Shown: positions 20,286-28,850 of the stretch, in pieces
Numbering within the stretch: the first letter of the stretch is position 1
Layout: each line of letters opens with the position of its first letter
From: Desulfitibacter sp. BRH_c19
GTDB taxonomy: Bacteria > Bacillota > DSM-16504 > Desulfitibacterales > Desulfitibacteraceae
Direction of reading: 5' to 3'
Assembly: GCA_001515945.1 (NCBI GenBank)
Contig: LOER01000032.1
Location: forward strand, 1 to 64,000
DNA: 64,000 nucleotides
The notes under the pieces: model-generated
Seen by the model: the letters and a program-made list of their open reading frames with translations, nothing else
Database searches by the model: none
Told to the model about the DNA's origin: nothing
Made by a program: the position numbers and the translations under genes

Positions 20286-21260
20286 CTATATTTCTTTTAA
20301 CCAACGGGCCACATCCTTTGCGTGATAAGTCAAAATAATATAGGCGCCAGCCCTTTTCATTCCTAATAGTGTCTCTAGCACAACACCTTTCTCGTCTATC
20401 CATCCATGGGCAGCAGCAGCTTTTACCATGGAATACTCACCACTAACATTATACGCACCTACTGGGTAGTTAAAACTATCTTTAACACTTTTAATAATGT
20501 CCATATAAGCAAGAGCAGGTTTAACCATTACGATATCTGCTCCTTCTAATATATCCAATTCTACTTCTTTGATTGCTTCTCTGCTATTGGCTGGATCCAT
20601 TTGATAACTTTGTCTGTCTCCAAATTGAGGGGTTGATCCGGCAGCATCTCTAAATGGACCATAGAACTTTGAAGCATATTTTGCAGCATAGGACATTATG
20701 GGTATTGTTTCAAAACCATTAACATCTAGTTCTTTACGTATAGCAGATACTCTGCCATCCATCATATCAGAAGGAGCAACTATGTCAGCACCTGCTTGGC
20801 AATGTGATAGAGCAATTTTGGCAAGATAGCTTAAGGTGGGGTCATTTAAAATTTTTCCTTGGTTAACAATACCGCAGTGGCCATGGTCTGTAAATTCACA
20901 CATACAGACATCAGTAATAACTAGTAAATTAGGAAACTCTTTTTTTAAAGATAATACTGCCTGTTGAACTATTCCTTCTTCTGCATAAGCCTCTAACCCT
21001 TTTGGGTCTTTTGAAGTAGGAATTCCAAAAATAATTACAGAAAGAATTCCTAATTCTGTGGCATCCCCTACTTCTCTTAAAAGTTCATCAATGGAAAATT
21101 GGAATATCCCAGGCATAGATTTGATAGGATTCTTTATCTTATTCCCATGAGTTACAAAAACAGGCAATATCAATTCATTTACAGATAATGAAGTCTCCCT
21201 TATCATTTTTCGGAGTACTGAATTTTCTCTTAACCGACGAGGTCTAATTGTTGGGAACAA
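20286..21260 (-). CDS. hemB: Porphobilinogen synthase (5-aminolevulinate dehydratase)
   Basis: Condenses two 5-aminolevulinates into porphobilinogen. The 324-residue protein has the zinc-type active site with C119, C121 and C129 (TDVCMCEFTDHGHCG) and the two Schiff-base lysines K194 (SYAAKYAS) and K247 (VMVKPAL). The cysteine triad predicts zinc rather than magnesium dependence at the catalytic site. It sits between ahbC and ahbD in the operon. Confidence 0.97.
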   Translation of the reverse strand: MFPTIRPRRLRENSVLRKMIRETSLSVNELILPVFVTHGNKIKNPIKSMPGIFQFSIDELLREVGDATELGILSVIIFGIPTSKDPKGLEAYAEEGIVQQAVLSLKKEFPNLLVITDVCMCEFTDHGHCGIVNQGKILNDPTLSYLAKIALSHCQAGADIVAPSDMMDGRVSAIRKELDVNGFETIPIMSYAAKYASKFYGPFRDAAGSTPQFGDRQSYQMDPANSREAIKEVELDILEGADIVMVKPALAYMDIIKSVKDSFNYPVGAYNVSGEYSMVKAAAAHGWIDEKGVVLETLLGMKRAGAYIILTYHAKDVARWLKEI

Positions 21261-21303
21261 ATTAGATTCCCCCCTTTATCAAGATTATTTAACTTAAACA
21301 CTA

Positions 21304-22482
21304 TTATGCATGTAATCCTATTTCTTCATCAGTCAAATAGCAGGCAGGATCAGTTTCCCAAAAGTCTCCTGTTACTGCCTCAGCACGTGCTCTAAAGTTT
21401 CCATTACACATGTTAACCTTTGAACAAATCCCACATCTACCCTTTAATAGAGACTTTCTATTTTTTAAACCACCCAGAATATGATGAGATTCATCGGTCC
21501 AAATATCCGTAAACTTTCTTTCTTTAATATTTCCAAAAGTATGATTCTGTGTGAATTGGTCAGAATGAACATTGCCATACATGTCTACCTGCCCAATTGC
21601 TATTCCGGAGCGATTTCCACCGTTTGTTTCTAATAACTCTAAAACACGTTGGGCATGTTCTGTATCTTTGTTTTTTAAAGTTTCATAAATATATATCCCA
21701 TCACAATGATTATCTACTGTTAAAATCTCTTTTGGAATTCCCCTTTTATGAAAATCATTTGTCCAGTAGATTATCTTATCCATAACCTGTCTAGTTTCTT
21801 CATGACTAATGTCTTCCTTAATCATTTCATTAGCTCTTCCAGAATATACTAAATGATAAAAGCAGATGCGTGGTATATTTTCTTTTTCTACAAGCTTAAA
21901 AATATTATCTAATTCCATAAAGTTATGTCTATTAATAGTGAAGCGCAAGCCTACTTTTTGCCCCACAGAAATACAATTCCGTATTCCTTGCAAGGCCTTT
22001 TCAAAGGCACCTTTTTGACCCCTGAAGCGGTCATTGTTGTCACCTATTCCGTCAAGGCTAATACCTACATAGCTAATACCTATATCTTTAATTCTTTGTG
22101 CAATTTCTGGTGTTATAAGAGTTCCGTTTGTAGAAATAGTAGAACGAATACCCTTGCTCTTTGCATAGGCAGCGAGTTCTAATAAATCTGCACGAACAAG
22201 AGGTTCTCCACCAGAAAAGAGTATGACAGGAACATTAAAATCTGCTAAATCATCGATAAATTTTTTCGCATCAACTGTAGTTAGTTCACCATCGTATTTC
22301 TTATTATCAGATGAAGAGTAGCAATGAATACAATTTAAATTACAGGTTTTAGTACAATTCCATACAACAACAGGGCCCATGCCATGGGTTGTTCCATGTT
22401 GAGTTCCCCTTGCTTCATTTACATATCTTAATTTATCTCCATAGTATTCGCTATTTAATAGCAATTTAGTTACACTTATCAT
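21304..22482 (-). CDS. ahbC: Radical SAM didecarboxysiroheme deacetylase AhbC (NirJ1 type)
   Basis: AhbC removes two acetate side chains from 12,18-didecarboxysiroheme to give iron-coproporphyrin III. The 392-residue protein carries C47-x3-C51-x2-C54 (CNLNCIHCY), GGEPLVRADLL, and a C-terminal SPASM-type region (CGICSKVNMCNGNFRARAEA). The roughly 35-residue N-terminal extension before the cluster, with GPVVVWNCTKTCN, is typical of NirJ1/AhbC. Its ribosome binding site lies in a small hairpin (separate entry). Confidence 0.91.
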   Translation of the reverse strand: MISVTKLLLNSEYYGDKLRYVNEARGTQHGTTHGMGPVVVWNCTKTCNLNCIHCYSSSDNKKYDGELTTVDAKKFIDDLADFNVPVILFSGGEPLVRADLLELAAYAKSKGIRSTISTNGTLITPEIAQRIKDIGISYVGISLDGIGDNNDRFRGQKGAFEKALQGIRNCISVGQKVGLRFTINRHNFMELDNIFKLVEKENIPRICFYHLVYSGRANEMIKEDISHEETRQVMDKIIYWTNDFHKRGIPKEILTVDNHCDGIYIYETLKNKDTEHAQRVLELLETNGGNRSGIAIGQVDMYGNVHSDQFTQNHTFGNIKERKFTDIWTDESHHILGGLKNRKSLLKGRCGICSKVNMCNGNFRARAEAVTGDFWETDPACYLTDEEIGLHA

Positions 22483-22483
22483 A

Positions 22484-22497
22484 GGAGGAAATCCTCC
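22484..22497 (-). promoter_or_regulatory. Hairpin covering the ahbC ribosome binding site
   Basis: Immediately before the ahbC ATG the minus strand reads GGAGG-ATTT-CCTCC. The Shine-Dalgarno core can therefore pair perfectly with an adjacent anti-SD, five base pairs with a four-base loop. This may lower or gate ahbC translation. Regulation is inferred only from the base pairing. Confidence 0.5.
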
Positions 22498-22525
22498 CTT
22501 CCTAAATAGTTTTCAACACCTGAAT

Positions 22526-24043
22526 TTATGATACTAGAATTGCTTGTAAAAGTCCATCTAGGGTATATTCTGATGCTTCTACGGTTATATCAAGTCCTAG
22601 TTCAACTGCTGTGTTTGTTGTAATAGGTCCAATTGAGGCCAGTTTTACACCTTGAAGAAGCTTAGGTAATTCATCTTTATTAAACATACTCACAAAGTTT
22701 TTTACTGTTGATGAGCTTGTAAATGTGATTATAGTAATTTTATTATTTATTAGTAAATTCCTAACTTCGTCTACTTTTCCATCTCCATTTACTGTCTTAT
22801 ATGCAACAACTTCCTCCACATCTGCCCCTAATGATTTAAGTGATTCGGGTAAGATTTTGCGCGCTATATCTGCCCTAGGAAGTAGAATCTTTTTCCCATT
22901 TAAATTTTCACTCTGCATTTTTTCAATTATAGCTTCTGCTCGATACTCTCCTGGCACATAATCTACAAGTAGACCATAATTCTCTAATGCTTCCTTTGTT
23001 TTAGGTCCAATAGCACAGATCCTTATGCCGTTTAATTGACGAAAATCCATTTTATTTAGAAGTAATCTTTCATAAAAGGATTGTACTGCATTGACACTAG
23101 TAAAAATAATCCAATCAAATTCAGTTACTCTAGTTATAGCCATATCTAAAGGGGTATAGTCATCTGGTGGGACAATATCTATTGTGGGAAATTCTATTGG
23201 TTCACCACCAAGATCGTTAATCATTTCAGAAAAAACACTAGCTTGATTTCGTGAACGGGTTACCAACACTCTCTGTCCCCATAGAGGCCTTTTTTCTACC
23301 CAACTTAACTCATCTCGCAAAGAAACAACCTCACCAACTATTATTATTGCGGGATTTTTAAACTTACTTTCTTCAGCCTTGTTTACAATATCCTTTAATG
23401 TAGAAGTTATTGTTGTTTGTTCCGGAAGAGTCCCCCAGCGAATTAAGGCCACAGGTGTCTCAGGTAATCTTCCATTTTCAATTAGTTTTTGAACAATTTT
23501 TGGTAGATTTGCCATACCCATTAAAAATACAAGGGTGCCAATTCCGGTACTTATTTTTTGCCAATCAATATCAGTATCTTCTTTTGTAGGATCTTCATTA
23601 CCTGTAATGAATGCTAGATTTGAGGTTAAGCCCCTGTGGGTTACTGGAATGCCAGCATATGCAGGAACTGCAATTGCTGAGGTTATTCCTGGTACTATTT
23701 CAAAAGAAATATTATTATTTACTAATTCAAGTGCCTCTTCCCCACCTCTACCAAAAACAAAGGGATCTCCTCCCTTTAATCGAGTGACAATTTTATTTTC
23801 GCTAGCTTTAGCTACTAATAAACTATTAATTTCTTCTTGGCGGAGAGTGTGTCTATCTGGAGATTTACCAACATAAATTAATTCGGCATCTTTTGATGCA
23901 TACTCCAGCAATCTAGAATTAACAAGCCTATCATATACTATGACATCTGCTTTTTTTATACATGCCATACCCTTTACAGTTATAAGTCCTGGATCTCCTG
24001 GCCCAGCACCAACTAAATATACATAAGATCTATTATTTTTCAC
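22526..24043 (-). CDS. cobA-hemD: Uroporphyrinogen-III C-methyltransferase / uroporphyrinogen-III synthase fusion
   Basis: A two-domain enzyme. Residues 1 to about 245 are the SAM-dependent SUMT domain (VYLVGAGPGDPGLITVKG, GGDPFVFGRGGEE, VPGITSA), which makes precorrin-2. The remainder is HemD (RVLVTRSRNQA..., then WIIFTSVNAV and TFTSSSTVKNF), which closes uroporphyrinogen III. The fusion is common in Clostridia. The GTG start has AGGAGA nine bases upstream and overlaps hemC by 11 bases. The same protein thus commits tetrapyrrole to siroheme. Confidence 0.95.
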   Translation of the reverse strand: MKNNRSYVYLVGAGPGDPGLITVKGMACIKKADVIVYDRLVNSRLLEYASKDAELIYVGKSPDRHTLRQEEINSLLVAKASENKIVTRLKGGDPFVFGRGGEEALELVNNNISFEIVPGITSAIAVPAYAGIPVTHRGLTSNLAFITGNEDPTKEDTDIDWQKISTGIGTLVFLMGMANLPKIVQKLIENGRLPETPVALIRWGTLPEQTTITSTLKDIVNKAEESKFKNPAIIIVGEVVSLRDELSWVEKRPLWGQRVLVTRSRNQASVFSEMINDLGGEPIEFPTIDIVPPDDYTPLDMAITRVTEFDWIIFTSVNAVQSFYERLLLNKMDFRQLNGIRICAIGPKTKEALENYGLLVDYVPGEYRAEAIIEKMQSENLNGKKILLPRADIARKILPESLKSLGADVEEVVAYKTVNGDGKVDEVRNLLINNKITIITFTSSSTVKNFVSMFNKDELPKLLQGVKLASIGPITTNTAVELGLDITVEASEYTLDGLLQAILVS

Positions 24044-24983
24044 ATGAATCAGTCTCCTGTCTTACTTGTTTTAGAATTTCCCCTGCCCCTTTAGATAATA
24101 AACGTTTAGCCAACTGAATTCCTAAATCTCTACTCAAACTAGTGCTACCAATAATCTTTTCTCTAATTAGGATGCTACCATCTAAGCTAGCTACCATAGC
24201 TTCTAAAGAAATTGAATCACCATCAACTTTTCCTAGTGCTCCAATTGGAATCTGGCACCCTCCTTCAAGAAATTCTAATAGGGATCTTTCTGCTAATACT
24301 TCGTATGATGAAGGTTCATGGTGTAATCCAGATATTACATGTTGTGTGTCGGGATCATCTTTGCGGATTTCTATACCAAGGGAACCCTGTCCAACAGCAG
24401 GTAGTGATATTTCAAATGGAATATATTCACTTATCTTATCCTCCCAACCCATACGAATAACACCTGCAGCTGCCAAAACAATAGCAGCAAAATCTTCCTC
24501 AACCATTTTACGTAACCTTGTGTTTAAATTACCTCGTAGGTCTTCTAAAACAAGATCATTTCTATAGTATAATATTTGAGATCTACGTCTTAAACTACTG
24601 GTGCCAATTTTTGCACGTATAGGAAGAGTTTTTAAGGAATAACCACTTGGTGAAATTAGAACATCCTGAGAGTTTTCACGCTTTGTAACACAACCTATTA
24701 TACAGCCATCTGGTAATTGTGTAGGTATATCTTTTAAGCTGTGAACAGCCAAGTCAATCTCACCTTGTAGAAGAGCAACTTCTAATTCTTTTGTAAATAG
24801 ACCTTTATCACCGATTTTAGACAAAGCGACATCGAGAATTTTATCTCCCTGTGTCTTAATATACTTCAAAGAAAACTTTCTATCAGGATTGAGCTCCTTT
24901 AACCTTTCTAGTACCCAATTCGTTTGCCATACAGCTAGCTGACTGTCCCTGGTTCCTAAAATAATCTCTTTCTTCAACTTCAT
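24033..24983 (-). CDS. hemC: Hydroxymethylbilane synthase (porphobilinogen deaminase)
   Basis: Polymerises four porphobilinogens into hydroxymethylbilane. It shows EIILGTRDSQLAVWQ at the N-terminus, the dipyrromethane-cofactor cysteine in EGGCQIPIGA, and LRGNLNTRLRK. The frame is open to 25034, but homologues begin close to the KKEIILGTRDSQ segment, so the ATG at 24983 is preferred (316 aa). No strong SD is visible, since this stretch also encodes the C-terminus of hemA. Translation may depend on coupling to hemA. Confidence 0.94.
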   Translation of the reverse strand: MKLKKEIILGTRDSQLAVWQTNWVLERLKELNPDRKFSLKYIKTQGDKILDVALSKIGDKGLFTKELEVALLQGEIDLAVHSLKDIPTQLPDGCIIGCVTKRENSQDVLISPSGYSLKTLPIRAKIGTSSLRRRSQILYYRNDLVLEDLRGNLNTRLRKMVEEDFAAIVLAAAGVIRMGWEDKISEYIPFEISLPAVGQGSLGIEIRKDDPDTQHVISGLHHEPSSYEVLAERSLLEFLEGGCQIPIGALGKVDGDSISLEAMVASLDGSILIREKIIGSTSLSRDLGIQLAKRLLSKGAGEILKQVRQETDSCEK

Positions 24984-26313
24984 CACCATCTTTTTCATAT
25001 TTAATGTTGCTTCCATTGCAGTTGATTGGTTCAACAGCTTTTTGACCGACTATTTCTAGATTAAAGAGGTTTTGGCAAATCTCAGAATATAAATGTCCTT
25101 GACCTGATGATGCTTGTTCTTTGAGGTTGATTATAGGATCATGAATAAGCTGCTTTATTATAGAGTTAACCATACTTCCAATTACTTTTTCTTGTCTTTC
25201 TGTGAATCCACCTAATCTGTTACAGGCTTTTTCAAGCTCTTTATATTTTATTTCTTCTGCTTTTCTCTGTAAAGCAACAATAGTAGGAACAACAAACAAT
25301 GAATTTAGCCAATTAAAGAAATCATCCAATTCTTCTTCAATAATCTCCTCAGCTACTAATGCTTTACGTTTTCTTTCTTCTAAATTTTTATCAACTACAT
25401 TTTTCATTGCATCAATATCAAATAATTTGACAGCTTCTATATTGCTTACCGAAGGGTCAATATCTCTGGGAACTGCGATATCAATTAAAAGAAGGGTTTT
25501 ATTCTGTCTTTTTTGCATTACTGAAATAATGTCTTTTTGATTAATTATGTAATGGCGTGCTGCAGTAGCGCTTATAACAATATCTGCCTCAACCATATAA
25601 GTAAATAAGTCATCGAATTTAACTGCCTTACCTTTAAATTCTTCAGCCATATCTACTGCTCTATCAAATGATCTATTAGATACCATTATTGTAGAAACGC
25701 CATTGGCTAAAAGGTGTCTTGCAGTCAAGCGGCTCATTTCTCCTGCTCCAAGAACCAAAACTGTTCTTTCAGACAATTTATCAAAAATCTGTTTGGCAAG
25801 TTCAACTGCTACATAGCTCACAGAAACCGCATTTTGGTCGATCTGTGTTTGTGTTCTGACTCTCTTACCAACCGATATAGCTTGTTGAAACAAAGAATTA
25901 AGTATGTTATTAGTTGCCTTATTGTTTAAAGCATCGTCATAAGCGTCTTTAATTTGCCCAAGTATCTGAGTTTCTCCCAAAATCATGGAGTCTAAACCAG
26001 ACACAACTCTAAAAAGATGACGCACACCATCATAAAGGCTTTTGATATATAGGTATTGTCTAAGATCATTTTTATTAAAATCACAGTAAGAGGCAATAAA
26101 ATCCTTGATACCACTTAGCCCTTTTTCTACATCATGTACCGTAACATAAATTTCTGTTCTATTACAGGTTGCTAGTATAATACAACCAGTAATATCTTTT
26201 TTAGAATTAAGTTCGTTTAAAGCTTTGGGAAGCTGTGACTTGGTAAAAGTAAGTTTTTCCCTGATTTCTACAGGGGCTGTTCTATGATTAAGACCTACTA
26301 TAAGGATATACAT
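24883..26313 (-). CDS. hemA: Glutamyl-tRNA reductase
   Basis: First enzyme of the C5 pathway, reducing glutamyl-tRNA to glutamate-1-semialdehyde. The catalytic cysteine is in ATCNRTEIY. VVSGLDSMILGETQILGQ and the Rossmann VLVLGAGEMS follow. At 476 residues it is longer than most homologues (about 420-450). The last 34 residues are encoded by DNA that also encodes the start of hemC in another frame, and they look unlike a normal GluTR tail. An original stop may have been lost by an indel. AAAGGAG precedes the ATG. Confidence 0.94.
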   Translation of the reverse strand: MYILIVGLNHRTAPVEIREKLTFTKSQLPKALNELNSKKDITGCIILATCNRTEIYVTVHDVEKGLSGIKDFIASYCDFNKNDLRQYLYIKSLYDGVRHLFRVVSGLDSMILGETQILGQIKDAYDDALNNKATNNILNSLFQQAISVGKRVRTQTQIDQNAVSVSYVAVELAKQIFDKLSERTVLVLGAGEMSRLTARHLLANGVSTIMVSNRSFDRAVDMAEEFKGKAVKFDDLFTYMVEADIVISATAARHYIINQKDIISVMQKRQNKTLLLIDIAVPRDIDPSVSNIEAVKLFDIDAMKNVVDKNLEERKRKALVAEEIIEEELDDFFNWLNSLFVVPTIVALQRKAEEIKYKELEKACNRLGGFTERQEKVIGSMVNSIIKQLIHDPIINLKEQASSGQGHLYSEICQNLFNLEIVGQKAVEPINCNGSNIKYEKDGDEVEERDYFRNQGQSASCMANELGTRKVKGAQS

Positions 26314-26933
26314 TTATGAATCCTCTCCTTTATCAACCCATCCTCATGTAGCTTTATGAGCTCATATAAATTTATTTCCATTAAATTATTTAAAATATCT
26401 TTCCTTTTTACTGGGTCCTTTACCTCTGTTTTAATCCTTTCTCTAATTTCACCCAAGATATTTACATATCTTTCATATTCATTGCCGTATTGGTTTGATA
26501 AATCCTGTTTGATTTTAGAGGCAAGAGTTGGGCTCTTTCCTCCTGTAGAAATTGATATTGAAAGGTCACCTCTTCTAAGGATTGAAGGCACAAAAAAACT
26601 ACAAATCTCGGGTTTGTCTACTACATTAATTAATATATTCTTATTGTTACATATAGTACCTATTTTAGAATTCAACTCTCTATCATTTGTAGCACTTATT
26701 ACCAGGAACATGCCATTAAGATCGCTTTCTTCAAAAGGACGAGTAATGAGTGTTAAGTTTGGATGTCCTTGTAATGCGAGAATACTAGTTTTAAATTTAG
26801 GACTAACTACTGATACATTTGCTGCACACTCTAATAGAGACTGAATCTTTCTTTCGCTTATATTACCTGCACCAACAACTAAACATTTACGACCTTTTAA
26901 ATTAACATTTATTGTATATAAATTTGTAGACAT
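26298..26933 (-). CDS. Precorrin-2 dehydrogenase (SirC/Met8 N-terminal type)
   Basis: Oxidises precorrin-2 to sirohydrochlorin with NAD, and some relatives also insert iron. The 211-residue protein begins with a Rossmann fold (GRKCLVVGAGNISERKIQSLL) and carries the family STGGKSPTLASKIKQDL segment. The ATG at 26933 is preceded by AAAGGG, and the earlier GTG is part of that site. It overlaps hemA by 16 bases. No separate ferrochelatase is seen in the operon, so this protein may also chelate iron or the enzyme lies elsewhere. Confidence 0.9.
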   Translation of the reverse strand: MSTNLYTINVNLKGRKCLVVGAGNISERKIQSLLECAANVSVVSPKFKTSILALQGHPNLTLITRPFEESDLNGMFLVISATNDRELNSKIGTICNNKNILINVVDKPEICSFFVPSILRRGDLSISISTGGKSPTLASKIKQDLSNQYGNEYERYVNILGEIRERIKTEVKDPVKRKDILNNLMEINLYELIKLHEDGLIKERIHKCISL

Positions 26934-26998
26934 TTTTTTCACCCTTTAACAACAATAATCAATTTATCTTAGTATTAACAGACATGGCAAATTTACTC

Positions 26999-27982
26999 TT
27001 AGTAACTCCTTGCATATATGAAGTCGGCCATCATTTCAAAAGTTTCTCTACAACTAACTGGGGGTAGGTTATTCAATTCCTTTTTTGCTTTTTCAAGATA
27101 TTTTCTTGCAATTGAAAAGGAATATTCAATGCCTCCAGTATGCTTAATTAGTTCAATTGCTTCCTGAATCTCTTCTTCTGTTTTTTCTTTTTTCTGAAGA
27201 AGTTCGGCCAATCTACTTTGATGTCCATGTTTTTTTAAAGCTTGAATTGCTGGAAGTGTTATTATACCCTGTCTTATATCACTACCAATTGGTTTTCCCA
27301 ATTCCAACTCATCAGCAGTCATATCTAAAATATCATCGGTAATCTGAAATGCCATTCCCAAAAAATGACCGTATTTAGAGAGACTTTTAACCAAGGAATC
27401 AGGTGCACCTACTGCAATGGCTCCTAACTGACAACTTGCAGAAATCAACAAGGCTGTTTTTCTATTTATTTTATAAAAGTAATCACGGATAGTTTGATCT
27501 ATACTATATGCAGTAGCCAATTGCTGAATTTCACCTTGACACATCTGCACACTTACTTTAGCAAGAACAGAGGATATTCTTTTATCACTATATTCAGAGA
27601 TCAAAACTAGCGATTTACTAAATAAATAATCACCTGTATGTAAAGAAATTCTATCTCCCCATTGTGCTTTTACAGTAGGCTTACCTCTGCGGGTCAATGA
27701 AGCATCGACTACATCATCATGAACTAGGGTTGCCATATGAATGGTCTCTAAAGCTATAGCTAAAGGAAGAAGCTTTGCTAATGAATAATTATGAAACTTT
27801 CCAGCGAGTAGTGCAAAGGCTGGCCTAAGTCGTTTGCCACCTGCAAGTAAAAGATGACTGCTTGTTTCAGTCAATAAAGCACTAGGGGTTTGGACGAATT
27901 TCTCAATTTCCTTTTCTACTATATATAAGTCATCTCGTATATCTTCAAATAAATCAAATTTTAACAAAAAACTTGTCACCAC
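26999..27982 (-). CDS. Polyprenyl diphosphate synthase (HepT/IspB-like)
   Basis: An all-helical prenyltransferase that makes the long isoprenoid tail of menaquinone from isopentenyl diphosphate. Both aspartate motifs are present: VHDDVVD (first, with the downstream RRGKPT) and QITDDILD (second), plus GGKRLRP. The 327-residue length is usual. The annotated GTG at 27982 lacks a clear SD and the start may lie a few codons downstream. It stands 65 bases ahead of sirC and may head the heme operon. A degenerate homologue lies near 38 kb. Confidence 0.9.
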   Translation of the reverse strand: MVTSFLLKFDLFEDIRDDLYIVEKEIEKFVQTPSALLTETSSHLLLAGGKRLRPAFALLAGKFHNYSLAKLLPLAIALETIHMATLVHDDVVDASLTRRGKPTVKAQWGDRISLHTGDYLFSKSLVLISEYSDKRISSVLAKVSVQMCQGEIQQLATAYSIDQTIRDYFYKINRKTALLISASCQLGAIAVGAPDSLVKSLSKYGHFLGMAFQITDDILDMTADELELGKPIGSDIRQGIITLPAIQALKKHGHQSRLAELLQKKEKTEEEIQEAIELIKHTGGIEYSFSIARKYLEKAKKELNNLPPVSCRETFEMMADFIYARSY

Positions 27983-28044
27983 CGTAAACTAGGTTATCTA
28001 AAATAGTGTACCATATTATCCAAAAACCAACAAAGTTTTTATAC

Positions 28045-28071
28045 AAAAAAGCACCTACTTGGTGCTTTTTT
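28045..28071 (-). terminator. Intrinsic terminator after sdhB
   Basis: AAAAAAGCACC-TACTT-GGTGCTTTTTT gives an 11-bp stem with T runs on both strands. It probably ends the sdhCAB transcript, separating it from the polyprenyl synthase and heme genes. Confidence 0.88.
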
Positions 28072-28103
28072 GTACTCAAAACCATTTAGATGAACTGCGC
28101 CTT

Positions 28104-28850
28104 TTACTTCTTAAACCATTTATCCAAGGAATGAAGAATAGTATCTCTATTTAATCTGGCTATTGACGAGGTTAAAGGAATCTCTTTTGGGCAAACCTGA
28201 ACACAGTTTTGTGAATTACCGCAGTCTGCTAAGCCACCCGCTGTCATTATCGACTCTAATCTTTTTGCCTTAGTCATTTGTCCTAGCGGCATTTGGTTAA
28301 ATAATCTAACCTGACTTAAAGCAGCAGGACCAATGAATTGAGATTTCGTATTAACATTAGGACAGGCTTCTAGACAGCAGCCACAAGACATACACAGAGA
28401 AAGCTTATATGCTTCTACCCTTGTTGCTTCTTCGAACCTTGGACCAGGACCTAAATCAAAGGAACCATCTATTTCGGTCCAAGCTTTTACTTTTTTAAAA
28501 TTCTCTAGAATAGAATCTCTATTTACCAATAAATCTCTAATAACAGGAAATTTGCTTAATGGCTTAAGTTCGATTGGTTGTTTTAATGTATCTATTAGTG
28601 CTGAACAAGCTTGTCTAGGAATGCCATTAATAATCATACTGCATGCACCACAGACTTCCTCTAGGCAGTTACAATCCCATACAACAGGTGTAGTTTCTTT
28701 GCCTTCTTTATTTACCGGATACTTTCTTATTTCCATAAGAGTAGATACCACATTCATGTTAGGGCGATACTTTACAGAGAACTCCTCATAGTAGCTTTGT
28801 TCATTTGGACCATTTTGTCTTTTTATTTTTAAATGAATGAAATCAGCCAT
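28104..28850 (-). CDS. sdhB: Succinate dehydrogenase/fumarate reductase iron-sulfur subunit
   Basis: Carries electrons between the flavoprotein and the membrane subunit. The N-terminal 2Fe-2S ligands lie in DCNCLEEVCGACSMIING...AC. The C-terminal half holds CMSCGCCLEACPNV (4Fe-4S) and CGNSQNCVQVCPKEIP (3Fe-4S). Choosing the ATG at 28850, preceded by AAGGAGG, gives 248 residues; the longer frame to 28877 reads into sdhA. It overlaps the end of sdhA by eight bases. Confidence 0.95.
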   Translation of the reverse strand: MADFIHLKIKRQNGPNEQSYYEEFSVKYRPNMNVVSTLMEIRKYPVNKEGKETTPVVWDCNCLEEVCGACSMIINGIPRQACSALIDTLKQPIELKPLSKFPVIRDLLVNRDSILENFKKVKAWTEIDGSFDLGPGPRFEEATRVEAYKLSLCMSCGCCLEACPNVNTKSQFIGPAALSQVRLFNQMPLGQMTKAKRLESIMTAGGLADCGNSQNCVQVCPKEIPLTSSIARLNRDTILHSLDKWFKK

